Source: Thermoflexibacter ruber | GTDB lineage: Bacteria > Bacteroidota > Bacteroidia > Cytophagales > Thermoflexibacteraceae | Length of the DNA: 64,000 nt | Reading direction: 5' to 3' | NCBI RefSeq assembly: GCF_900113045.1 | Contig: NZ_FONY01000008.1 | Span: forward strand, 1 to 64,000 | Part shown: piece after piece, positions 33,702-41,171 of the stretch | Layout of the letters: each line of letters starts with the position of its first letter | Position numbering within the stretch: position 1 is the first letter of the stretch | Notes under the pieces: model-generated | The model's database searches: none | The model's input: only the letters and a program-made list of their open reading frames with translations | Told to the model about the DNA's origin: nothing | Translations under genes and position numbers: made by a program

Positions 33702-34661
33702 ATGCAAAAGCTGGTAACAGTAGTTATTACGGTCTATAATGGTGAAAAATATCTTGCCGAAGCCATAGAAAGTGTGTTAAACCAAACATACCGCTCTATT
33801 GAACTTATTTTAGTCAATGATGGCTCTAAAGACCGTAGCTTGGAAATCATACAAGATTACGCATCCAAAGATGATAGAATTGTAATTATAGACCACCCTA
33901 ACAGAGGTATTTCTGCCTCTAACAATGCCGCTATTGCCATCGCCAAAGGATTCTATTATGCAAAAATTGATGCAGATGACACAATGCACCCTCAACGTAT
34001 TGAAAAACAAGTAGCTTACCTTGAAAATAACCCAGAGGTTACTATGGTAAGTTGTCAGGCTTATTACATCAACGGCAAGGGAAAAATCATAGGAGAACAG
34101 ATTACTCCCGGCTATACTAAGATAGAAGACAGCCATATTGCAAGACAAACAGGCGAGTTAGTGATTGCCTTACACTCTGGGTTTATGACTTATATGGAAA
34201 AAATGCGAGAAGTAGGAGGGTACAGAGAAGACTTAAAATGTATGGTGGATTTGGATTTGTACACTCGGCTTACACAGAAAGGGGGCGTAATGATTATCAT
34301 GCCTGATAAATTTATCAATTATCGTATGCACCTTTCTTCTGTAATGGCTGTAACCTCCAAAGATAATCTGATGCAAGTAACTCGCTCATGGCTAAGGGAT
34401 TCTTATAGAAAACAGGCGCAAGGTATTATTCCTCTTAGCTTTGAGGAGTACAAAGAAGCCCAGAAAAAAGATAGCCTTTGGACAAGACTCATGCGACAAT
34501 GTGCCAATCTCAGCTATCACTTCCGCCGAAATGCGATTATTTATTATGGGGACAGGGCTTATTTGCCGTTCATCTATTCGCTTACTATGGCTACTCTGCT
34601 ACAACCCACACATATTTTTAAGCGATTAGTAGTTTGGGGGAGAAGAAAAATAAAGCACTGA
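33702..34661 (+). CDS. Family 2 glycosyltransferase (second of tandem pair)
   Basis: 319 residues, collinear with the preceding gene product over its whole length: VTVVITVYNGEKYLAEAIES, VNDGSKDRSLEIIQDY, YAKIDADDTMHPQRI (DxD), then the shared cysteine position in MVSCQAYYINGKGKIIGEQ. The acidic acceptor motif is changed to MVDLDLYTRLT, so acceptor or sugar choice may differ from that of its neighbour. Ends in a basic, partly hydrophobic tail. Likely used in the same pathway and made from the same transcript, which ends at the hairpin 34669-34703. No other glycan genes are adjacent; the polysaccharide pyruvyl transferase at 9574 is far away. Confidence 0.92.
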   Translation: MQKLVTVVITVYNGEKYLAEAIESVLNQTYRSIELILVNDGSKDRSLEIIQDYASKDDRIVIIDHPNRGISASNNAAIAIAKGFYYAKIDADDTMHPQRIEKQVAYLENNPEVTMVSCQAYYINGKGKIIGEQITPGYTKIEDSHIARQTGELVIALHSGFMTYMEKMREVGGYREDLKCMVDLDLYTRLTQKGGVMIIMPDKFINYRMHLSSVMAVTSKDNLMQVTRSWLRDSYRKQAQGIIPLSFEEYKEAQKKDSLWTRLMRQCANLSYHFRRNAIIYYGDRAYLPFIYSLTMATLLQPTHIFKRLVVWGRRKIKH

Positions 34662-34668
34662 TAAAAAA

Positions 34669-34703
34669 CAACCCAAGAGAGTTTAATAGACTTCATTGGG
34701 TTG
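34669..34703. terminator. Hairpin terminator between glycosyltransferase and peptidase genes
   Basis: CAACCCAA (34669-34676) pairs with TTGGGTTG (34696-34703) over a 19-nt loop, with A-runs before and T-rich sequence after, placed between two convergent genes. Confidence 0.6.
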
Positions 34704-34716
34704 CTTTGTAATTAGT

Positions 34717-36882
34717 TTACATCGTATTCTTTACTTTTTTATCCTTGTACGGTTCTATACCCATGTTATAGAACATGAAAGACCACTTATCTGTCTGCTC
34801 CTCAATGATTTTACTTGTAGGCTTGCCCGCTCCGTGTCCTGCTTTTTCCTCTATTCTGATGAGTACGGGGTTCTTCCCTTTGTGCTTTTCTTGCAAAGTT
34901 GCTGCAAACTTGAAAGAGTGTGCTGGCACTACTCTATCGTCATGGTCGGCAGTTGTTACCATAGTAGCAGGATACTCGACTCCCTCTTTCAAGTTGTGTA
35001 AGGGCGAGTAAGAAAGCAAATTTTTAAAATGCTGCACGCTATCTGCCGAGCCATATTCTACCACCCAACCCCAACCAACAGTAAACTTATGATAACGCAA
35101 CATATCCATGACCCCCACCGCAGGGAAAGCCACCTTATACAAATCAGGTCGTTGCGTCATCGCTGCACCTACTAACAATCCTCCATTTGAACCTCCTGCT
35201 ATGGCTAAGCGGTCTTTGGAGGTATAGCCTTCTTTGATAAGATATTCAGAGGCTGCGATAAAATCGTCAAATACATTTTGCTTGTTGAGCAGCATACCTG
35301 CTTTATGCCATTTTTCGCCGTACTCACCGCCCCCACGTAAGTTTGCCAAAGCATATACTCCTCCATTTTCCAATAAAATAATGTTAGATATACTAAACGA
35401 AGGAGTTAGACTAATGTTAAAACCACCATAGCCATAAAGCAAAGTAGGATTTTTTCCGTCTAATTGGATACCTTTTTTATGTACTATGAACATGGGAATT
35501 TTTGTACCATCTTTGCTGGGATAGAAAACCTGCTTAGTTTCATATTCCTCTGGAACAAATTTGACTTCTGACTTTCGGAAAATTTCAGATTGTCCAGTGG
35601 CTATATCGTACTTGTAAATCGTTGGTGGATAGGTAAATGAGGTAAAAGTGTAGAATAAAAACGTATCTTCTTTTTCTCCCCCAAAGCCACTTGCATCTCC
35701 TAAGGCAGGCAGAGCTACTTCCCTGTCCAATTTTCCAGAAGCCATATCGTATTGATATACTTTGGTATTGACATCTTTTAAATAACTAGCAAAAAGTTTC
35801 CCTCCACCTGTGCTAACCCCTTCTAACTTTTCTTCTTTTTCAGGAATAAAATCCGTCATAGCCGACGGGTTTTTAGGGTCGACTAAGGAAACTTTGTAGT
35901 TAGGAGCATCTTGGTTGTGATAAACCAGAAGTTTGTCGCCAATATTGTCTATGACGCTGTAATTATAAGCGAAGCCTTTAAAAAGTAACTTAAACTCTTT
36001 ATCTCCCGTTTGGAGGTTCTTGTAGTGCAGTTCCCCCCCGTCTGTGCCTTCGGAGATATACAAAATTAAAAAGCGTTCATCTTCCGTAATTTGTGTGCCA
36101 AAGTAGCGAAGTGGGTGAGCCTTGTCCTCATAAACCAACTGGTCTTTTTCCTGTGGTGTGCCTAATTGGTGATAGTATATTTTCTGATACTCACTTTTTG
36201 CAGAAAATTCTTTGCCTTTGGCTGGAGTAGGATAGCGGCTGTAAAAAAAGCCATTTTTGTACCAAGAGGCTCCCGAGAATTTAACCCATTTGAGCGTATC
36301 AGGAAGAATTTTTTTAGTAGCTATTTCCATAAGAGCCATTTCTGACCAGTCAGAGCCAGATTTAGAAATACGAATGTTTACATATTTTCTATCATTGGAA
36401 AAACCTGATATGCTGGCTGTTACCGTTCCGTCTGAGGACAGCGTATTGGGGTCTAAAAAAACCTCAGGTGTACCGTCAAGTCCTTTTTGAAAATAAGTAA
36501 CATATTGATTTTGAAGCCCATCATTTTTTGAAAAAAAGTAATACTCTCCTATTCTGTAAGGCTGACCGTACTTAGGATAGTTCCAGATTTCCGTCAATCG
36601 CTCCTTGATAGTATTTCTATAAGGAATTTGCTCTAAGAAGCCAAAAGTAACCTTATTTTGCGCTTGTACCCATGCCTTGACGTTAGCGGCTGTATCATCT
36701 TCTAACCAGCGATACGGGTCTTCAATCTTTGTACCATGATAATCATCAACTTGGCTAACTTTTTCTGTCTTAGGATACGTAAGCATGGGCATTTCCATTA
36801 GCGAGCTATTCTCTTTGTTACCAGAACAGCTTATCAATAACAATACGAAAACACAAAGTAAAATGTGCGAGATTTTTTTCAT
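34717..36882 (-). CDS. Prolyl oligopeptidase family serine peptidase (S9A), lipoprotein
   Basis: 721 residues. Lipobox LISC (Cys19), so it is lipid-anchored outside the cytoplasm. An N-terminal segment DPYRWLEDDTAANVKAWVQAQN is a classic start of prolyl oligopeptidases. A beta-propeller covers ~75-430 and the alpha/beta-hydrolase domain the rest. Catalytic triad: Ser565 in GGSNGGLL, Asp648 in ADHDDRVVP, His683 in AGHGAGKP. The enzyme cuts short peptides after proline; the propeller excludes large proteins. Full length for the family. It faces the glycosyltransferases across a terminator and is divergent from the TPR-CHAT gene, with ~220 bp in between. Confidence 0.95.
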   Translation of the reverse strand: MKKISHILLCVFVLLLISCSGNKENSSLMEMPMLTYPKTEKVSQVDDYHGTKIEDPYRWLEDDTAANVKAWVQAQNKVTFGFLEQIPYRNTIKERLTEIWNYPKYGQPYRIGEYYFFSKNDGLQNQYVTYFQKGLDGTPEVFLDPNTLSSDGTVTASISGFSNDRKYVNIRISKSGSDWSEMALMEIATKKILPDTLKWVKFSGASWYKNGFFYSRYPTPAKGKEFSAKSEYQKIYYHQLGTPQEKDQLVYEDKAHPLRYFGTQITEDERFLILYISEGTDGGELHYKNLQTGDKEFKLLFKGFAYNYSVIDNIGDKLLVYHNQDAPNYKVSLVDPKNPSAMTDFIPEKEEKLEGVSTGGGKLFASYLKDVNTKVYQYDMASGKLDREVALPALGDASGFGGEKEDTFLFYTFTSFTYPPTIYKYDIATGQSEIFRKSEVKFVPEEYETKQVFYPSKDGTKIPMFIVHKKGIQLDGKNPTLLYGYGGFNISLTPSFSISNIILLENGGVYALANLRGGGEYGEKWHKAGMLLNKQNVFDDFIAASEYLIKEGYTSKDRLAIAGGSNGGLLVGAAMTQRPDLYKVAFPAVGVMDMLRYHKFTVGWGWVVEYGSADSVQHFKNLLSYSPLHNLKEGVEYPATMVTTADHDDRVVPAHSFKFAATLQEKHKGKNPVLIRIEEKAGHGAGKPTSKIIEEQTDKWSFMFYNMGIEPYKDKKVKNTM

Positions 36883-37106
36883 TTGAATTTCAAAAGTTTA
36901 AGTAAAATAAAAAGAAAGTAAAACGATTGATATGACTTTAAAGTACTTCCGCAAGGTAGCGAAAACTCAAATAAGGGCAAGCCTTCCCAAATTAAACACA
37001 ATTTGCTCAAAAACAAAAATAATTGTATATTTATCAGATAAAAGTAGCATAGACACATTGGAAGTTGAAATAAAGCTACAACTGCAAACCTCAAATGCCA
37101 CAAATT

Positions 37107-39959
37107 ATGAAAACATTTTTTTTTATACTTCTTTATTTTTTGCTGATAAACAATATTTTACTTGCTCAAAAAGCAGATGAGAAAACAGCAAAGATTTGGC
37201 TCTCTGCGGCAGATTCTCTCTTTGCAAAAGGAGAATACGAAAAATCTAATCAAATGTTGGAAAAAGCAAAACAGGTGTATTTGCAACTCGACAATGCCAA
37301 TATGCTGATGAATATGCAAAACAAAATAGGGCGTAATCTGATTCGTCAAGGCAAGTTTGATGAAGCTCTTGCCTTGCTTACTTCCGCAGAACAAACGTAT
37401 CAAAGCAAAGTAAATGCCTCAGAACAAAATAATTACATCTACAAAGGAGAGTTTTATAACCTCACGGGAGAAATCTATCTGAACAAGGGACGAAACGATT
37501 TGGCTTTGGAGTTTTTTCAAAAAGCAATGCAACATTATGATGCTTTGAAAACAGCTGCCAATACTCCAGAAAAAGCAGAATGTTATGAAAATTTAGGCTT
37601 ATTTTATTGGAATGCAGGAAACAATGAATTGGCTTTGGAATACCAAAATCGCTCCTTAGATTTGAGAAAGAAAATCTTTGGAGAAAATCACCCCGAAGTC
37701 GCTGATTCTTATAACAATATCGGTTTGATTTATGGTACCGAAGACCCTGCCCAAGCCCAAAAGTTTTATAGAAATGCACTCAATATTTATAAGGAAATTT
37801 ACGGAGAAAATCACCCCAAAATCGCCAATACTTACAATAACTTGGCTATTATCTCCCAAGTTCAAGAAAAATACGATGTCGCTCTGTTCCAATTGGAAAG
37901 TGCTTTAGAAATCACCAAAGAGGTCTATGGAGAAAATCACCCTAATAATGCTTTTATTTACAGCACGATAGGTCAGATTTTCTCTATACAAAACAAGGAT
38001 ACTGCTGCCCTTGCCAAGCAAGAAATCGCCCTAAAAATTTATAAACAAACCTACGGAGAAAAGCACCCTGAAATTGCCAACACTTATAATTTGCTTGGAA
38101 CTCTTTATTTCAAGCAAGGTAAGTTCAAAGAGGCTTTGCAAACCTACCAATCAGCCCTCATTGCCAATGTAGCAGAGTTTCAAAACACCAATATTTACGA
38201 AAATCCAAGTGCAGATAAAGCCTACAAGGTGATTTCTTTGCTCAATACTTTACGGCTAAAAGCAGAGGTCTTTGAAAATTGGCACTATGCTAAAACATTG
38301 AAATTAAAAGACTTAGAAACTGCCCTAATGACTTTGGAACTTTGCGATAAGATTATCGACAAGATGCGACAAACCGCACTAAACAAAAATGACAAAGTTG
38401 CTTTGGGAAAAATTGCGGCAGAGGTTTACGAAGATGCTATCAGAGTGAGTTTGGGAATGAGTTTGATAGTCCTGAAGAAGGATTTGTATAGACAAAAAGC
38501 ATTTAATTTCGCAGAAAAAAGTAAATCATACATTCTTTTGCAGTCTATCTCCGAAACCAATGCTAAAAACTTTGCAAAAATCCCTAAAAACCTGATAGAC
38601 AAAGAAAAGCAACTCAAAGAAGACATTGCCTACGCAGAGCAAAAATTAGCCAGCAAACCCAGTGCTTCCGAAGAGGTCATGTTTAGAAATCAACTTTTTG
38701 AACTTAACCGACAGTATGACAATTTTTCCAAAGACTTAGAAAAAAACTTTCCTGAATATTACAACTTGAAGTATAGCGTCAAAATCGCAGATGTAAAAAG
38801 TTTGCAACAAATCATTGATAATGAAACAGTTTTACTAAGTTATTTCATAGGAGATAAAAGCGGAAGGTTATATATTTTTGCGATTTCCCAAAATAGCTTT
38901 GAAGTCTTTGACTTACCCAAACTGAGCGATTGGGATACTAAAATTCGCCTAATGCGTAACACTATTTACTACAAAGTGCCTGATAAATTTATTCCTACAG
39001 CTCATGCACTCTATAAGCAACTCTTTCCCAAGTCGTTTGCAGGTAAAAAGCAAATCGTAGTTATCCCTGACGGCAGACTTGGCACTATTCCCTTTGAGGC
39101 ATTGCTTACCAGCAAGGTAGAAATCAAAGACCCTAAGAATATAGAAGTAAGTAATTTACCGTATCTAATTAAAAAACAAGCTATTAGCTATGCTTACTCT
39201 GCTACTTTGTTTCAGCAAAGAATGCAAATAGAAAGCAAAAACTCTGGCAGTGAAAATAATTATAAAAAAATCTTTGTATGCGCTCCTATCAATTTTTATG
39301 GTCGCAGCGGGCTAAACGACCTCCCTGCTACGGAAAAGGAAGTCGAGGGCATCAAGGGTTTGTTTGGTGAGGGTTTGTGCAGTATTTTTACTAAGGATAA
39401 GGCAAATGAAGGCTTGATAAAGTCGGGGATTTTGAAAGAATTTAGTTACATACATTTTGCGACGCATGGCATCGTCAATGAGAGTAACCCCGAACTTTCT
39501 CAAATTTTTCTTGCCAAACCAAGTGAGACTCCCTTAGTGCTTACACAGGAAAGTACAGGAGAAAGGGGAAAAAGCCTCTTAGAAGTAGGTGCAATGGAAG
39601 ACGGCAACCTGCACTCAGGAGAGATTTATGGCTTAGAACTCAATGCAGATTTGGTCATTCTCTCCGCCTGTCAGACGGGTTTGGGCAAGGTTGCCAAAGG
39701 CGAAGGAATTATTGGATTATCAAGGGCTTTGCTGTACGCAGGGGCTAAAAACCTACTTGTTTCTCTTTGGTCGGTAGCAGATGAGTCGACTGCAAGGCTT
39801 GCCTTAGATTTTTACAGTTTTTTGCTCAAAGGAGAAAACAAAACAGAAGCCTTACGCCTTGCCAAACTGAAAATGATAGAAGAAGGAGTCAATGCCAACC
39901 CTAATAAAAAAGAATTAGAAGTATATTATTGGTCGCCTTTTGTACTGATAGGGAGATAA
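37107..39959 (+). CDS. Secreted TPR-CHAT protease-like protein
   Basis: 950 residues from the ATG at 37107 (a start four codons earlier is possible). Signal peptide KTFFFILLYFLLINNILLAQ. The N-terminal half has about eight tetratricopeptide repeats; four are of the 42-residue kinesin-light-chain type with YGENHP(E/K)(V/I)A.(T/S)YNN at each junction (DNA period ~126 bp, 37677-38080). A helical linker leads to a C-terminal CHAT domain (~640-950), a caspase-like fold, with His787 in HFATHGIVN and Cys855 in ILSACQTGLG, both catalytic residues being present. CHAT proteins are cysteine peptidases used in several bacterial regulated-proteolysis and death systems; this one is exported, unlike the cytoplasmic Craspase type, and no gasdermin or nucleotide-sensor partner is next to it. 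Its substrate is unknown. Confidence 0.9.
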   Translation: MKTFFFILLYFLLINNILLAQKADEKTAKIWLSAADSLFAKGEYEKSNQMLEKAKQVYLQLDNANMLMNMQNKIGRNLIRQGKFDEALALLTSAEQTYQSKVNASEQNNYIYKGEFYNLTGEIYLNKGRNDLALEFFQKAMQHYDALKTAANTPEKAECYENLGLFYWNAGNNELALEYQNRSLDLRKKIFGENHPEVADSYNNIGLIYGTEDPAQAQKFYRNALNIYKEIYGENHPKIANTYNNLAIISQVQEKYDVALFQLESALEITKEVYGENHPNNAFIYSTIGQIFSIQNKDTAALAKQEIALKIYKQTYGEKHPEIANTYNLLGTLYFKQGKFKEALQTYQSALIANVAEFQNTNIYENPSADKAYKVISLLNTLRLKAEVFENWHYAKTLKLKDLETALMTLELCDKIIDKMRQTALNKNDKVALGKIAAEVYEDAIRVSLGMSLIVLKKDLYRQKAFNFAEKSKSYILLQSISETNAKNFAKIPKNLIDKEKQLKEDIAYAEQKLASKPSASEEVMFRNQLFELNRQYDNFSKDLEKNFPEYYNLKYSVKIADVKSLQQIIDNETVLLSYFIGDKSGRLYIFAISQNSFEVFDLPKLSDWDTKIRLMRNTIYYKVPDKFIPTAHALYKQLFPKSFAGKKQIVVIPDGRLGTIPFEALLTSKVEIKDPKNIEVSNLPYLIKKQAISYAYSATLFQQRMQIESKNSGSENNYKKIFVCAPINFYGRSGLNDLPATEKEVEGIKGLFGEGLCSIFTKDKANEGLIKSGILKEFSYIHFATHGIVNESNPELSQIFLAKPSETPLVLTQESTGERGKSLLEVGAMEDGNLHSGEIYGLELNADLVILSACQTGLGKVAKGEGIIGLSRALLYAGAKNLLVSLWSVADESTARLALDFYSFLLKGENKTEALRLAKLKMIEEGVNANPNKKELEVYYWSPFVLIGR

Positions 39960-40075
39960 AATTTTTCTAAATAAATCCCTTGAAATTTCGCTTGTAATTG
40001 AGAAAAAACACTTATTTTTACACTTCAAGTCTTCATTTTAGACTTTAATCAAAAAGAACTTAACTCAACAACGAT

Positions 40076-40621
40076 ATGGGATTCTTAGACATTTTCAAGA
40101 AAAAAAACCAAGAAGAACAGATACATTACGACCCTACTAACATCAAAATTATTGATATACGCAAAGGTTGGTTATTTGATTATGAGGGAAAAACATGGGA
40201 AGTAGTAGAGGAATTCGAGTATGACTGGGGCGATAATATTTTTACCTACGAATATAAAATCCAATCAGGTGCCGATACAGCTTATATGTTTATCGAGGAA
40301 AGCGAAAAAGTCTATTGCACCTTTACAAATAAAATCAAATTTGCCAAATTAGGGGAGGAGGTAGAACAACACCTGCTTGATTATCAGAAACCTCCCTCTC
40401 AAATTACTTATGAAGGCATTACTTTTTACAGAGAAAGAGAAAGCCCCGGTTATTTCAGAAGTTTGGAAGACGAAGATTCTATTGAAGTAATCTTATGGGA
40501 ATATTTTGACGATAGCGAAACCAAAATCTTGCTCATTCACCAATGGGACGAGGGGGATTTCGAGGCTTCGGTAGGAATTGTAGAGGAAGAAAACGTAATT
40601 ACCAATATTTTACCAAGATAA
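40076..40621 (+). CDS. DUF4178-like protein
   Basis: 181 residues, no signal peptide. Begins MGFLDIFKKKNQEEQ, a short amphipathic and basic start, then follows the DUF4178 pattern: IDIRKGWLFDYEGKTWEVVEEFEYDWGD (the 'G.....G..w.v......ydwg' signature), a beta-rich acidic body, ITYEGITFYRERESPGYF, and LWEYFDDSETKILLIHQWDEGDFEASVG. Very acidic. DUF4178 proteins have no known biochemical function; in other genomes they appear near genes for membrane or stress proteins (including spermidine-synthase-like and DUF350 genes), none of which is present here. It follows the CHAT gene by 116 bp and ends at a hairpin. Confidence 0.65.
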   Translation: MGFLDIFKKKNQEEQIHYDPTNIKIIDIRKGWLFDYEGKTWEVVEEFEYDWGDNIFTYEYKIQSGADTAYMFIEESEKVYCTFTNKIKFAKLGEEVEQHLLDYQKPPSQITYEGITFYRERESPGYFRSLEDEDSIEVILWEYFDDSETKILLIHQWDEGDFEASVGIVEEENVITNILPR

Positions 40622-40629
40622 TGACCTCA

Positions 40630-40658
40630 GCCTGTAAGATTAGTAAAACCTTACAGGC
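40630..40658. terminator. Hairpin between convergent genes
   Basis: GCCTGTAAG (40630-40638) and CTTACAGGC (40650-40658) form a 9-bp stem with an 11-nt loop between the stops of the DUF4178 gene (+) and the SpoIIAA-like gene (-). There is no strong T-run. Confidence 0.55.
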
Positions 40659-40666
40659 GGGGAATA

Positions 40667-41101
40667 TTACGCCTTGTTTTTCCACTCTTCCAAGAGCAAC
40701 TTTGCCATCTCCTTACCCTGTTCTATAGTTGCTACTTTGGGCGTAATAAGTCCTGTTTCTTTATTCACACTTTCATACATAAATTCTACAGAAATCTGCC
40801 CTATCAGCTCTCCTGCGTCCAGTACTATCTCTGCCTTTAATCCATTGGCTACTACCGTAGGAAACCAATAGTCCAAAAGCCATTGATTAGTTTCTTCAGG
40901 GACAACTTCTAAGTCTTTGTAATCTGTGAGCATAATTTTGATATTTTTTTCTTTGACATAATTCAAAGGAAAATGTAAGGCTTCCATCGCATCTTTGTCG
41001 CTCAGCTGCCAGAAGCCTCGCCAATGTCCAAATAATACATGAGGAATCTCATCACTCATATCGTATAACTCAGCATATTGATTTTCAAATACTTTTATCA
41101 T
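40667..41101 (-). CDS. SpoIIAA/STAS-like small protein (second)
   Basis: 144 residues, cytoplasmic. The layout resembles the protein at 10932-11393 and the Cytophagales SpoIIAA-like group: an opening strand pair around YAELYDMSDEIPHVLFGHWRG, a central IKIMLTDYKDLEVVPEETNQW (the 'l.D...l......W' stretch), GLKAEIVLDAGELIGQI, and a final helix GKEMAKLLLEEWKN. The exact function is unknown. Since two membrane SpoIIE phosphatases are encoded in the same window, it could be a protein substrate of that sort, but the expected phospho-Ser/Thr site is not obvious. Single gene on the minus strand, 70 bp from the start-distal end of the VWA gene. Confidence 0.45.
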   Translation of the reverse strand: MIKVFENQYAELYDMSDEIPHVLFGHWRGFWQLSDKDAMEALHFPLNYVKEKNIKIMLTDYKDLEVVPEETNQWLLDYWFPTVVANGLKAEIVLDAGELIGQISVEFMYESVNKETGLITPKVATIEQGKEMAKLLLEEWKNKA

Positions 41102-41171
41102 AGGAGTTTTGTTTTAATTGTACTAATTTAATTACAAGAATCTAACAAATATTATTTTTAATCAAACTTTT

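Noticed and set aside
34441-34629. Small ORF in another frame within the second glycosyltransferase gene
   Set aside because: Overlaps a well-supported gene and has no features of its own.
37677-38080. Tandem DNA repeat
   Set aside because: The ~126-bp periodicity is explained by 42-residue TPR units inside the CHAT protein gene.
37107-39959. Type III-E CRISPR (Craspase) component
   Set aside because: The protein has a signal peptide and there is no gRAMP or CRISPR array nearby; TPR-CHAT is widespread outside that system.
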